From: Nocardia sp. NBC_00508
Lineage (GTDB): Bacteria; Actinomycetota; Actinomycetes; Mycobacteriales; Mycobacteriaceae
Assembly: GCF_036346875.1 (NCBI RefSeq)
Contig: NZ_CP107852.1
Location: 1 to 64,000 of the forward strand
DNA: 64,000 nt
Direction: 5' to 3'
Below are positions 10,101-18,891 of the stretch, one piece after another; position 1 is the stretch's first letter; each line of letters opens with the position of its first letter. The notes under the pieces are model-generated. The model was not told where the DNA came from and did not search any database. It saw only the letters and a list, made by a program, of their open reading frames with translations. A program made the translations under genes and the position numbers.

Positions 10101-11198
10101 TCAGGGGCGAGGGTATGCCTGCGGCAGCCGGTAGCCGCGATCGGACAGAAGGGTGCGGAGCACATCCGGGCGGTTGGTGATGAGGCCGTCCACGCCGAGG
10201 TCGAGCAGTGCTGTCATGGTGGCACGGTCATCGACCGTCCAGGGCACCACGCGCATCCCCTGGCGGTGCGCGGCGCGGACGAGTTCGGCTGTGGTGAAAG
10301 GCTGATAGGCAGGGTCGCTGACGGTGCCGTTCTGGGGACTGCCGTGCACCGGCGATACCGCGGTGGCGCCGATGGATGCCGCAGCCGCGACGTACTCCGC
10401 CGGTAGCGATCCCGGGAAATCGTCGATATCGATTCCACCCAGCCACGGCGAGGCGCCGGTTTCACCGCCCTGCAGATGCTGCTGGCCGTTGGTCAAGGCG
10501 ACGATCGGAAGGTCGGGCGCGACCTCCCGCATACGCATCAGCGCCCCCCAGTCGAAGCTCTGGATGGTCACCTGCCGCTCCATTCCTGCACGGTGCACCT
10601 CCGCCGCCACGACGTCGACGAATTGCTCCCGCGGCGCCGTCTGCTCCGGGGCGCCCGCCTCGACCTTGGTCTCGATATTCAGCATCACCTGATCGGCCCG
10701 GTACGCCCGCACCAGATCGAACACCTCCGACAGCAACGGCATTCGCGCTCCCGGCGCCGTCCGCTGCTCGGGGTGATCGGCCAATCGCACCGAGCCGCAA
10801 TCGATCGTCCGTACCTGCGCCGAAGTCAGATCCCGAATGTAGGTGGTCCCCGGTACATACGGAAACTTCGGATCCCCCGGAAAGGCAGGTGCCGTATCCA
10901 CACACTTCGCCGGACTCGGATCCCGATCATGGGTGACCACCGCGTAGCCGTCCGCGGTGATCTGCACGTCCAACTCCAGCGTGCTCACGCCCAGCTCCAA
11001 CGCATGCGCGAACGCAGGCAACGTATTCTCCACCACCAGCCCCAAACCGCCGCGGTGCGCTTGCAGATCGAACTGTCCCGGACCATCGGCCGACACCGGA
11101 CCCGCCCCGGCCGTCATAGTGCCCATCGCCGAGATCGCCACCACGGCACCCGCCGCCCACATCCGCTGCACTGCCCTATCCTGCCGCTCACCGGCCAC
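10101..11198 (-). CDS. Secreted glycerophosphodiester phosphodiesterase
   Basis: Hydrolyses glycerophosphodiesters to sn-glycerol-3-phosphate and an alcohol outside the cytoplasm, releasing phosphate and carbon from deacylated phospholipids. The 365-residue protein has a hydrophobic signal segment at about residues 13-38 (WAAGAVVAISAMGTMTAGAG) and a GDPD TIM-barrel. The barrel starts with the catalytic/metal motif AHRGG...ENTLPAF near 46-60, then ELDVQIT..GYAVVTHD near 75-92. The barrel-closing strand pattern VVPWTVDD...DGLITNRPD lies near 315-345. ATG 11198 precedes the signal; a later GTG is possible. It is transcribed away from the TIGR02206 gene, so 11199-11326 should hold both promoters. 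Confidence 0.9.
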   Translation of the reverse strand: MAGERQDRAVQRMWAAGAVVAISAMGTMTAGAGPVSADGPGQFDLQAHRGGLGLVVENTLPAFAHALELGVSTLELDVQITADGYAVVTHDRDPSPAKCVDTAPAFPGDPKFPYVPGTTYIRDLTSAQVRTIDCGSVRLADHPEQRTAPGARMPLLSEVFDLVRAYRADQVMLNIETKVEAGAPEQTAPREQFVDVVAAEVHRAGMERQVTIQSFDWGALMRMREVAPDLPIVALTNGQQHLQGGETGASPWLGGIDIDDFPGSLPAEYVAAAASIGATAVSPVHGSPQNGTVSDPAYQPFTTAELVRAAHRQGMRVVPWTVDDRATMTALLDLGVDGLITNRPDVLRTLLSDRGYRLPQAYPRP

Positions 11199-11326
11199 AC
11201 CGGGATGAAGTATCGGTAAACACCGACGTCACTTGGCGCATCATGAAGCTCACCAGCGGCGACACGCGTGCCCAGGTCGGCGGCGGCGCTGCAACGACCC
11301 GCGCCCGCCGCGATAACATCACTGAG

Positions 11327-12049
11327 GTGGACCCGCCATCGGCGCAGCGGGAGTTCTCCGCATACGGGCCATCGCACTGGATCGTGCTGGCCGTATTCGC
11401 GGTCGGGGCGGTGTTGGTCATCCGTCTGGGACGCGCGCACCGTAGCGTTCGTAGCGCACGCCGGTTCGGCCGAGTCGCGGGCGCATCGACGCTGGCGCTG
11501 TACCTGGTGATCTACCTCTCCGCGATGCTCCCGCCGACTCTCAGCCGCTCGGTGCCGCTACGACTGACCGACCTGGCGACCATGGTCGCCGCGTACGCGC
11601 TGTGGTCACATCGACCCTGGGCGTATGCGCTGACCTACTACTGGTGCCTCACCTTGAGCACACAGGCGCTTGTGTCACCCGCGCTGCACAGCCCGGATTT
11701 CCCGGACCACGAATTCTTGGCCTTCTGGGCGATCCACTTGGTCGTTGTCTGGGCGGCTATCTACCTGACCTGGGGCATCGGCATGCACCCGGACTGGCGC
11801 AGCTACTGGACTGCCGTGGCGGTCACGGTGGTCTGGGTCGCGGTCACCTTCGTCTTCAACTCCATCGCCGACACCAACTATGGATTCGTCAATGGGAAAC
11901 CCTCGACTCCATCGCTGCTCGATGTGCTCGGCCCCTGGCCCTGGTACCTGGTTACCGTGGCCGTTGTCTTACTCGCCGTCTGGGCATTGATGACCTGGCC
12001 CTGGACCCGGACAACGCCGAATCCGCGTCGACACCGCGGACCACAATGA
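11327..12049 (+). CDS. TIGR02206 family integral membrane protein
   Basis: A polytopic membrane protein of the TIGR02206/YwaF type, function unknown. The start of the conserved part reads REFSAYGPSHWIVLAVFAVG, typical of the family. About six hydrophobic helices follow, with the conserved loop LPLRLTDLA-like sequence (VPLRLTDLATMV) and TNYGFVNGKP. GTG 11327 gives a protein starting next to the conserved motif. An ATG at 11243 would add 28 residues that look unstructured. No clear SD precedes either start. The sequence GATAAC lies a few bases before GTG 11327 and could be a -10 box of a leaderless transcript. It converges on the SLATT-type gene. Confidence 0.75.
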   Translation: MDPPSAQREFSAYGPSHWIVLAVFAVGAVLVIRLGRAHRSVRSARRFGRVAGASTLALYLVIYLSAMLPPTLSRSVPLRLTDLATMVAAYALWSHRPWAYALTYYWCLTLSTQALVSPALHSPDFPDHEFLAFWAIHLVVVWAAIYLTWGIGMHPDWRSYWTAVAVTVVWVAVTFVFNSIADTNYGFVNGKPSTPSLLDVLGPWPWYLVTVAVVLLAVWALMTWPWTRTTPNPRRHRGPQ

Positions 12050-12138
12050 CACCGATGACCTCACCCCGCGCGCTGGATCATCGACTCAACCACCTGCACC
12101 GTCGGAGTGTGGCCCGCGGCCACGCCGTGCAGGCCTCG

Positions 12139-13017
12139 TCACAGGTTGGCGGCGTGGGTCGCGAGCCACATCGTGTGCTCGCGGCTGATTGCCTCCTCGG
12201 CGTCGGCTACCGCTTGGGGCCATTCGGTTTCCGATACGTCGGTCAGCGTGCCGATCTGTAAGGCGAGTTCGTTCGCGGCGGTCGTGTACGCCGAGGCGAG
12301 TGCCGAATACTGCTTGAGGCTCAGCCAGGCGGCGCCTGCGGCCACGAATGCGGCGACTACCCCGAGAAGATCGACCTGCCACAGGCTGAAGGCGCGCCCG
12401 CTCGCCACAACGAGCCCGCCTACTTCGCCGAGAATGAGCCCGGCCTGCCATCCTTTCGCTCGCTTCTTCGCAGTTGCGGCCTTGTTCGCGTACCATCTTC
12501 GCTGATCTTTGGTGCGGCCCTCGATATAGGCCGACTTTCTGTCGGAAAAAGACGATCCGCGGTTGGCCTCCATAGCCGCGGTGATGTCCGGGTCATCCGC
12601 GTCGATTGTTATTCGGTCGCCGACTTTTTCGGCTATCTTCGTCAACCGATCACGCATTTCGGCATGCGCGGCCGCGGTACTCATGGTCGAGAAGAAAGGA
12701 TCCCCGCCAACCGCATATCGCCATGCCAGCGTCTTCGCGGATTCGGCAAGGGCGCGACCGGAATGCCATTCCTGCTCGGGACGTAGGACCAGGAGGGTTA
12801 TTTCAGCAGCCAGCGCGGCCGCGAAACCTAGCAGCGCGATGATGCCCCATACGTTGAACGAGCCTGCCGACCAGGTCAGAGCACCGCCGATCGCGGCGAG
12901 TATGGATCCACCGAGCCGGGTGCGGTTGAGGCGCAGTGTCCACTTCTGGCCCTGAAGCGACGCAGCATCCGCACTGCGGTAGAAGCCCGGCATATCCTGA
13001 TCAGCGATCCCGCTCAT
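12139..13017 (-). CDS. SLATT-domain (DUF4231-like) membrane protein
   Basis: A 292-residue protein with two paired transmembrane hairpins (about 34-78 and about 190-232). Between them lies a helical, charged region containing FSDRKSAYIEGRTKDQRRWY, and an all-helical tail ends in EEAISREHTMWLATHA. This TM-pair-plus-helix pattern is that of SLATT domains, predicted pore-forming effectors of bacterial immune or conflict systems. Start: ATG 13017 has AGGAAC eight bases upstream; the longer frame from 13074 lacks such a site. The gene lies 198 bp downstream of, and on the same strand as, the membrane/TIR-like gene. I see no nucleotidyltransferase or other sensor next to it. The family call is by pattern only. 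Confidence 0.65.
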   Translation of the reverse strand: MSGIADQDMPGFYRSADAASLQGQKWTLRLNRTRLGGSILAAIGGALTWSAGSFNVWGIIALLGFAAALAAEITLLVLRPEQEWHSGRALAESAKTLAWRYAVGGDPFFSTMSTAAAHAEMRDRLTKIAEKVGDRITIDADDPDITAAMEANRGSSFSDRKSAYIEGRTKDQRRWYANKAATAKKRAKGWQAGLILGEVGGLVVASGRAFSLWQVDLLGVVAAFVAAGAAWLSLKQYSALASAYTTAANELALQIGTLTDVSETEWPQAVADAEEAISREHTMWLATHAANL

Positions 13018-13215
13018 CCACAGTTCCTGTTCTGGCACACGAGTTGTCGATCGTTGCGGACCGCGCCACGCCATGCTGTCCGGATATCGACCGCATCGCC
13101 TTCTGCTGACGCGCTGTTACGGGTCCACCAGGATTCCTGGCGGGACCATTCTGAAAACCGACCCGTCGGACCGGCTACGCCGTCGGTCGCCGGGATGTGG
13201 CGCCGCCTGAGACCG

Positions 13216-14733
13216 TCAACCACCACGAACCTGCAAGTCCGCCATCACATGCCGGGTGGTAGTGCGGTGACCGTCGGTTACGGCGATTGGGGCGGTGCGC
13301 GGCGTCGTACCGGAATTCGGTGAGCGGCTGTCCATCCGAGACCAGTGGTGCAGGATCTGCGCCGTCAGGAAGGCTCGGTCGCACTGGTCGTCACAGATGA
13401 AGACGACTCCGGCAATCGGGAAGCGGTCGATCACACGTTGCAGCTCGAAGCGGGTGCCCGCGTTGGCGGGCACGTATCCGGCCAGATCCAGCACCACATA
13501 GTCGACCCGCGACAGCAGCATGTCCACCGCCGTCTGCCAGAAGCTGGCGTGGCAGAGGATCGAGCGGACCGGATAGCTGCCTGCCGGGTCGTGGACCTTG
13601 ACCGCCAAATCCGTTACCCCCATCAGCCGCTGACGCCCTGGAGGCAGCGGTGCGACCGGTTGCCCGGCCAGCTCTTCCCGCAGCATACGGGGCGACGCGA
13701 CGAACATCTTGCGGAATGCGTTGTCTCTGCGGATCTTCCGTACTTCCTGGGGGCTCACCGATGCAGCGCTGCGCAGGAGATGCACGTACCCGAACTCCCG
13801 CCATGCCCCGCGCAGGAACTCACGTGCCCTCGATCGATTGTCGAACAGACGAAGATAGGCGATCTGGACCGGTGCCGCGCCGACCACGTTGGCCCGCTCC
13901 GAAACCTGCCGCAGATTCCCTTGACTGCGCGGTGGGGTCCTGAACTTCACGGTCAGCGGCGGTATCGCGGCCGCAGGGGACCCAGCCGGATCCGGACCGA
14001 TCCGGCTGATTCGAGCGCTGTAGGCAGGATCGTTCGACCACTTCTCGACCGTTCGGCTCGCACTCCACCGCTGCCACCGCAGCATCACCGACACCAGCAG
14101 GATGGCCGCCAGCAGCGACACCGACACCAGAATGACCGGCTCCAGTTCTGGTGCAGGCCGCCGCGTCCCGTCTGGTTCCTCCACCCATACCTCATCCACC
14201 AGCACCCCGACGAACAACGCGACCGGCACCGCCACCCACAGCAGCCGCCGGAACGCGGTCGCGCCATGACTCCGAATCTTTTGCACCGTAGCCATGTGCG
14301 TTTCCAGCGGCGGCACCAGCATCGCAATCTGCTCGGGATCGCGATCCACGCGCCGCCGAATCGACCGCGCCCGCAGCCATTGCCGTGCGTCGATCACCAT
14401 ATCGACACCCGTTTCCAACGCCCCCACCGCCAGTGGCGCCATCGGGAGCAGCACCAACTGCCGCCACGTCGACAACGGCACATCCGGCACCCAGGCAGCC
14501 AACAGCTGCGGACCCTGTACCCAGATCAGCACAATGGCCGCCACATATAGCGAAAAACGGACGGCATTACCGGCCGCCGCACGTAACGTCGTGGACTCCT
14601 CCCGCCGTGTGCGCGCATACAACTCGCTGCTGCCCATTCCGTCGGCCACCGCTCGTGTAACCCCCGCCCATGAATCGATGAACAACCACACCCTGACGCC
14701 CGAACCACCACAGCGACGGTAATTGCCGTACAC
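13216..14733 (-). CDS. Membrane protein with C-terminal Rossmann/TIR-like domain
   Basis: I do not recognise a named family. Up to 505 residues: a short N-terminal segment, two hydrophobic helices near 57-80 and 88-110, a cytoplasmic loop (RRVDRDPEQIAMLVPPLETH), then two more helices near 168-190 and 203-225. The C-terminal half (about 280-480) looks like an alpha/beta fold: VQIAYLRLFDN, DYVVLDLAGYVPANAGTRFE, ELQRVIDRFPIAGVVFICDD. These strand-helix repeats resemble TIR/Rossmann-type domains that follow membrane anchors in immune effectors. The start is uncertain: ATG 14733 or ATG 14637 (MGSSELYART), with no strong SD at either. It probably forms one unit with the SLATT-type gene downstream. 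Confidence 0.55.
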   Translation of the reverse strand: MYGNYRRCGGSGVRVWLFIDSWAGVTRAVADGMGSSELYARTRREESTTLRAAAGNAVRFSLYVAAIVLIWVQGPQLLAAWVPDVPLSTWRQLVLLPMAPLAVGALETGVDMVIDARQWLRARSIRRRVDRDPEQIAMLVPPLETHMATVQKIRSHGATAFRRLLWVAVPVALFVGVLVDEVWVEEPDGTRRPAPELEPVILVSVSLLAAILLVSVMLRWQRWSASRTVEKWSNDPAYSARISRIGPDPAGSPAAAIPPLTVKFRTPPRSQGNLRQVSERANVVGAAPVQIAYLRLFDNRSRAREFLRGAWREFGYVHLLRSAASVSPQEVRKIRRDNAFRKMFVASPRMLREELAGQPVAPLPPGRQRLMGVTDLAVKVHDPAGSYPVRSILCHASFWQTAVDMLLSRVDYVVLDLAGYVPANAGTRFELQRVIDRFPIAGVVFICDDQCDRAFLTAQILHHWSRMDSRSPNSGTTPRTAPIAVTDGHRTTTRHVMADLQVRGG

Positions 14734-14856
14734 GCCAATGGCTTTCGCCGCACAGCATCAGTATGAACCCGAATCCGTCCCGCCATCCGTCGATTTCCAT
14801 GCATTTTCAGGTTCTCCGATGCAACTCCTGCGCATCTGAGACCGCACGCTCAGGCC

Positions 14857-15597
14857 TCAGGGGTTTCGTCCCGGTGTGTGGCCGAACGTCCGCCGAAAGA
14901 CGTCGATGAACGCGCTCGCCGAGGCCCAGCCGCACCTGTGCGCGACGGTGGTGACGGGCGTGTTCTCGGCGAGCAGGATCAGCGCGTGGTGCAGCCGAAG
15001 CTGGGTGCGCCACTGCGGGAACGTCATATGCAGCTCGGCGCGGAACAGCCGGGACAGGGTGCGCTCACCGGCTCCGACCGCCGCGCCGAGCCGGGCAAGT
15101 GTGCGGCCGTCTGCGGGATCGTCGTGCAGCAGCGCACACACCGCGGCCAGCCGGGGATCACGCGGGGTGGGCAAGTGCACCGGATGCTGTGGGGAGTGCC
15201 GAAGCCGGTCGAGCAGCACGGCCCGGAGCCGGTCGCGTTCGGCTCGGTCACCGGCGTCCTCGTCACGGGTGTACTCGATGATCAGCTCGCGGAGCAGCGG
15301 TTCGACCGCCAGCACGGCGGGTGCGTGCAGGGCCAGCGGGTTCACGCCGACCGGAAGGCCGACCAGATGCATGTCGGTGTGGCCGTAGGCACGGTGCTCG
15401 TGGACGGTCCCCGCCGGTACCCAGATGGCCCGGGTCGCCGGTGCTATCCACCGGCCCCGGTCGGTGGTGACCGAGAGCACGCCGCGGGCGGCGTAGACGA
15501 TCTGGTGCTCGTCGTGGTGGTGGGCGTTGATCCCCGCTCCGGGTGCGAGGTGGCGCAACCCGGTGGGTGCGATCGGAGTGTGGCGGGGAATCGACAT
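14857..15597 (-). CDS. AraC family transcriptional regulator
   Basis: A 246-residue regulator with an N-terminal cupin-like sensor (INAHHHDEHQIVYAARGVLS then RGRWIAPATRAIWVPAGTVH) and a C-terminal double HTH (LARLGAAVGAGERTLSRLFR; VTTVAHRCGWASASAFIDVF; RRTFGHTPG). The layout and length match the NimR-like subgroup that controls a divergent drug exporter. ATG 15597 begins MSIPRHTP; the longer upstream frame has the composition of antisense sequence. It diverges from the MFS gene across a 54 bp gap (15598-15651) with AT-rich TTAATT and ATTAT elements, the likely shared operator. Confidence 0.9.
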   Translation of the reverse strand: MSIPRHTPIAPTGLRHLAPGAGINAHHHDEHQIVYAARGVLSVTTDRGRWIAPATRAIWVPAGTVHEHRAYGHTDMHLVGLPVGVNPLALHAPAVLAVEPLLRELIIEYTRDEDAGDRAERDRLRAVLLDRLRHSPQHPVHLPTPRDPRLAAVCALLHDDPADGRTLARLGAAVGAGERTLSRLFRAELHMTFPQWRTQLRLHHALILLAENTPVTTVAHRCGWASASAFIDVFRRTFGHTPGRNP

Positions 15598-15651
15598 TAA
15601 TTGGCAGATTATCGGAAGCCGCCGACGAGCTCGATCATCAACCCTGGTGGC

Positions 15652-16839
15652 ATGCGTGCGAACAAGCGGCTGCTGTTGCCCATCGGGCACGGGAGCGTCG
15701 ACTTCTATCAGGGCATCGTGCCGGTACTGGTGCCGTTCCTGGTGTCCGAGCGTCATTACGGCTATCTCGGTGTGTCCGGCTTCGTGCTGGCTGCCTCCCT
15801 CCTGTCCTCGGTGGTTCAGCCGCTGTTCGGGGTGCTCACGGACCGGTCGGCGATGCCGTGGCTGGTCCCGGTCGGCACGCTGGCGGCCGGGTGCGGTGCC
15901 GCGCTGACCGGGGTGACCGATTCGTATCCGCTCACCCTCGCAGCGATCGCGCTGACCGGGTTCGGTGTCGCCGCCTACCACCCGGAGGCCGCGCGGCTGG
16001 CCCGCGCGGTGACCGCAGGCGACCACGTCGGGATGAGCTGGTTCTCGCTGGGCGGCAACGTCGGCTTCGCGCTCGCGCCGGTGATCGCGACTCCGGTGCT
16101 GGCGGTGGGTGGGCTCGCAGCGGCACCGTTCCTGCTCGCGCCCGCGGTGCTCGGCGTGCTGGTCACCCTGCCGCTGCTGGGTCGGCGCACAGGTGTCGCA
16201 GCGGGTTCCCGAACGGATGGCCGTGCTGACTGGCCCGCCTTCCGCATGCTGTCCGTGGTCGTCATCCTGCGCTCGATCACCTACATCGGGCTCAGCTCGT
16301 TCCTGGGACTGTTCGTGCAGCAACGGGTCCAGCCCGGCGACGCCGCCAGCGGTGCGGCCCTGTTCGTGTTGTTCACCGGCGGCGCGGTCGGGACCGTACT
16401 CGGCGGTCGGCTGGCCGAGCGCTCGGGGCGGGTCCGCACGATGCAACGCGCCTACGGCGTGGCGGTCCTAGCGGTCGCCGGTGTGGTGCTGGTCCCCGGA
16501 CCGGCACTGTACGCGTTCGTGGCCGTCGCGGCGATTGCCCTGTACGTGCCGTTCTCACTGCACATCACGCTGGGGCAGGACTACCTGCCCAATCGGGTGG
16601 GCACCGCCAGTGGTGTGACCCTCGGCCTGGCGGTGAGCGTCGGCGGAGTGCTCATCCCGGCCTTCGGCGCCTTGGCCGAGGCGACCTCCCTGCACACCAT
16701 GCTCGCAACGCTGAGCATCTTCCCGGCTCTGGCCTGGTTGCTCACCCACCGCCTGCGCGAACCCGCCCGCCTCGAAAGCCCTCGGCACGAAATACCCTCC
16801 CCCGCGACCACAACGCCGCACTCCCCGGTAGCTCCCTGA
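15652..16839 (+). CDS. MFS transporter, fosmidomycin-resistance (Fsr) type
   Basis: A 395-residue major facilitator with about 12 hydrophobic helices. The N-terminus LPIGHGSVDFYQGIVPVLVP matches the Fsr subgroup of drug:H+ antiporters, as does the loop FGVLTDRSAMPWLVP (motif A region) after TM2. The helix-5 region contains GFGVAAYHPEAARLA, another Fsr hallmark. ATG 15652 gives the canonical N-terminus; the frame extends to TTG 15601, but that would overlap the divergent promoter. The divergent AraC regulator probably controls it in response to a small toxic molecule. The substrate cannot be read from sequence. Confidence 0.88.
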   Translation: MRANKRLLLPIGHGSVDFYQGIVPVLVPFLVSERHYGYLGVSGFVLAASLLSSVVQPLFGVLTDRSAMPWLVPVGTLAAGCGAALTGVTDSYPLTLAAIALTGFGVAAYHPEAARLARAVTAGDHVGMSWFSLGGNVGFALAPVIATPVLAVGGLAAAPFLLAPAVLGVLVTLPLLGRRTGVAAGSRTDGRADWPAFRMLSVVVILRSITYIGLSSFLGLFVQQRVQPGDAASGAALFVLFTGGAVGTVLGGRLAERSGRVRTMQRAYGVAVLAVAGVVLVPGPALYAFVAVAAIALYVPFSLHITLGQDYLPNRVGTASGVTLGLAVSVGGVLIPAFGALAEATSLHTMLATLSIFPALAWLLTHRLREPARLESPRHEIPSPATTTPHSPVAP

Positions 16840-16984
16840 TCACGCACCTCCCCGACCACTACCTTGGTGGGATTCAGCTGTCCGTCTCATCGGCGAGACA
16901 TTGTCGGTGGGCGGCACACGGGCGGAAGATCCGACACCCGAGGGCAGGCTCGACGAGCCGCCGACGGTCGAGGGTGAGAGGCGG

Positions 16985-17935
16985 CTACGCGGCGAATGCG
17001 AGGTCAGCGTCCTCCACCCTGCCGCCTGCTCGCGTCATCAGGCGGCCAATGGCCTCGGCCACCTGCCCCGGCTGCTCCAGAATCACCGAGTGACCGGCGC
17101 CATCGACCATCACCAGATCCGAGTACTCGACGGCGGCGGCGATCGCGACGGAGTGCGACGGCGGCGTCATCAGGTCGGCGGAGCCGCACAGCACCAATGT
17201 GGGGATCGTCGCCAGAACAGGAAGCACGTCGGTTTGGTCGTAGGCCATGAAGGCGCTCAAGAAGCTCGCCATCGTCACGATCGGCGTCTGGTTTCGCATC
17301 GCGTTGGCCAGGGCGAGCACCCGAGGGCTGACCTTGCGATCGCCGAATTCGGCAGTACGGATGACCGGTGCCAGGACCTTGCAGGCCAGCAGCTTCGCGC
17401 GGTGCATCGCGCCCGGAGCCCGTCGGACAGCAGCCTGGAAGACGGAAACGACCGGGTTGCGCAGGAGGCGGCCGAAACCGGCGTCGGCGAGGCCGTTCGC
17501 AGCGGTCGCGATGAGTGCGACGCCGACGATGCGGGTGCCGATCTCGTGTGGGCGCTGGCCGGCGTAGGTCAGCGCGGTCATGCCGCCCATCGAGTGGCCG
17601 ACGAGGACGACCGGTCCGCTGGGGGCGACGGCGTCGAGAACGTCCCGCAGGTCGTGGCCGAGTTGCTCGAGGTTGTAGGTCCGTCGGGACGCCGCGGCGG
17701 AATCACCGTGGCCGCGGTGGTCGTAGCAGACCACCCGGGCGCCGGTGTAGCGCCGCAACAGCGCGTCGCGGACGTAGGTCCAGGACGCGGTGCGCAGGCA
17801 ATGTCCATGCACGAGGACGACTGTGAGGTCCGCATCTCTCGGACCGTATTCGCGAACCGCGAGTGCCACCCCGTCTGCGGTCGAGACCGTGGCGCGACGC
17901 TCCGCCGAGGTGGCGATTGTGCTGGGCATCGACAT
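16985..17935 (-). CDS. Alpha/beta hydrolase
   Basis: A serine alpha/beta hydrolase of 316 residues. The oxyanion strand reads VVLVHGHC, the nucleophile elbow is VGHSMGG (Ser near 124), the acid lies in the region LCGSADLMTPP, and the catalytic His is in GAGHSVILEQPG near the C-terminus. The cap region between them is Ala-rich. ATG 17935 (MSMPSTIATS) has GGAG 7-11 bases upstream; the frame extends to 17983, but the added residues are low-complexity. It resembles the general esterase/lipase-like hydrolases abundant in Nocardia and Mycobacterium. The substrate is unknown. It ends 146 bp from the convergent MFS gene. Confidence 0.85.
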   Translation of the reverse strand: MSMPSTIATSAERRATVSTADGVALAVREYGPRDADLTVVLVHGHCLRTASWTYVRDALLRRYTGARVVCYDHRGHGDSAAASRRTYNLEQLGHDLRDVLDAVAPSGPVVLVGHSMGGMTALTYAGQRPHEIGTRIVGVALIATAANGLADAGFGRLLRNPVVSVFQAAVRRAPGAMHRAKLLACKVLAPVIRTAEFGDRKVSPRVLALANAMRNQTPIVTMASFLSAFMAYDQTDVLPVLATIPTLVLCGSADLMTPPSHSVAIAAAVEYSDLVMVDGAGHSVILEQPGQVAEAIGRLMTRAGGRVEDADLAFAA

Positions 17936-18075
17936 GGGCGGCTCCGGTCTGCTTGCGGTGACATGTCCAACTGTCCGCCACATGCGCCGCCGGTATCAGG
18001 CCCCCGAGTGCTGGGGCCGGTCCCCCAAGGTGGAGCAAATCACCACCAAGGTGGCAGTGCCACCGAAGAGGGTGA

Positions 18076-18846
18076 TCATGCCGGCTTCCCGGCACTCCTC
18101 CGGATGCCCGCCGCCGGCGCGGCGCCGTGATAGAAGTACCGGCCCAGACCGACGGTGAAGACGAGCATGCCGTACACCGAGTGCTCGACCGAAGCGGTGA
18201 ACAGCGACTGCGTCCGTAGGTATCGCATCGCGAAGATACCGCCACCGACACTGCTGGCGAGGACCGAGAACCAACTGCCGAAGATGATGTGCACGAAGCC
18301 GAACGCGGCCGCGCTCGCGATCACCAACCCGAACCCCGCACCGAAGACCGGCGCGTACCTATGGAACAGGAACGAGCGGAAGATCAGCTCCTGCGGATAC
18401 ACGCTCAACACCGGGTACAGCACCATCACCGCGAGCCACACCCACGGATTGCGCCGAGGCAGGTCGAACAGATCCTCCCGCCGCAACACCGCGACCGCCG
18501 CGGTGAGCGCCACAGCGCTCGATCCCGCCCATGCCGCCATCGAATGCGCATGAGCCCGCAACGCGTCGCTGCGCCACAGCGCGGCACGATCGAAATCGGA
18601 TGAGCGCCGCAGGTAGAGCGATGCGCCACCGGCCAATGCCAGCAGCGCGGGGATCGGGGATCTACCGCGCAACACCGTGTTGTACGCAGCCGTTCCACCA
18701 AAGAACAGCGCCGCGTACTCGACGCCCAGATACACCCGCCGCCGCAGTCGAATCCTCACGAGCCCCCCATCATTCCGCAACGGGGCTGAGCCGGCACCTG
18801 CCGCGAACGCCGGCAGCCACTCACGCGAAGCCACCACGGTTCCCAC
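18076..18846 (-). CDS. CPBP-family intramembrane protease-like protein
   Basis: A 256-residue polytopic protein (six to seven hydrophobic segments) with the CPBP/Abi signature blocks. Motif 1 is YPQELIFRSFLFHRY, where the usual EExxxR reads QELIFR, so the first Glu is Gln. Motif 2 is FGFVHIIFG (FxxxH). Motif 3 is EHSVYG, with Gly at the usual Asn position. CPBP members are CAAX prenyl protease-like membrane metalloproteases. The Gln variant is seen in some subgroups, but activity is not assured here. It lies between the hydrolase and the cutinase on the same strand. Confidence 0.8.
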   Translation of the reverse strand: MGTVVASREWLPAFAAGAGSAPLRNDGGLVRIRLRRRVYLGVEYAALFFGGTAAYNTVLRGRSPIPALLALAGGASLYLRRSSDFDRAALWRSDALRAHAHSMAAWAGSSAVALTAAVAVLRREDLFDLPRRNPWVWLAVMVLYPVLSVYPQELIFRSFLFHRYAPVFGAGFGLVIASAAAFGFVHIIFGSWFSVLASSVGGGIFAMRYLRTQSLFTASVEHSVYGMLVFTVGLGRYFYHGAAPAAGIRRSAGKPA

Positions 18847-18891
18847 GCCGAACTCCCCTACCGGACGGCCACGCTCCCGCTGCGGCCTTCG

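Noticed and set aside
14857..16446. Long AraC ORF starting at 16446
   Set aside because: The upstream 280 codons are antisense to the MFS gene; the AraC cupin domain starts at ATG 15597.
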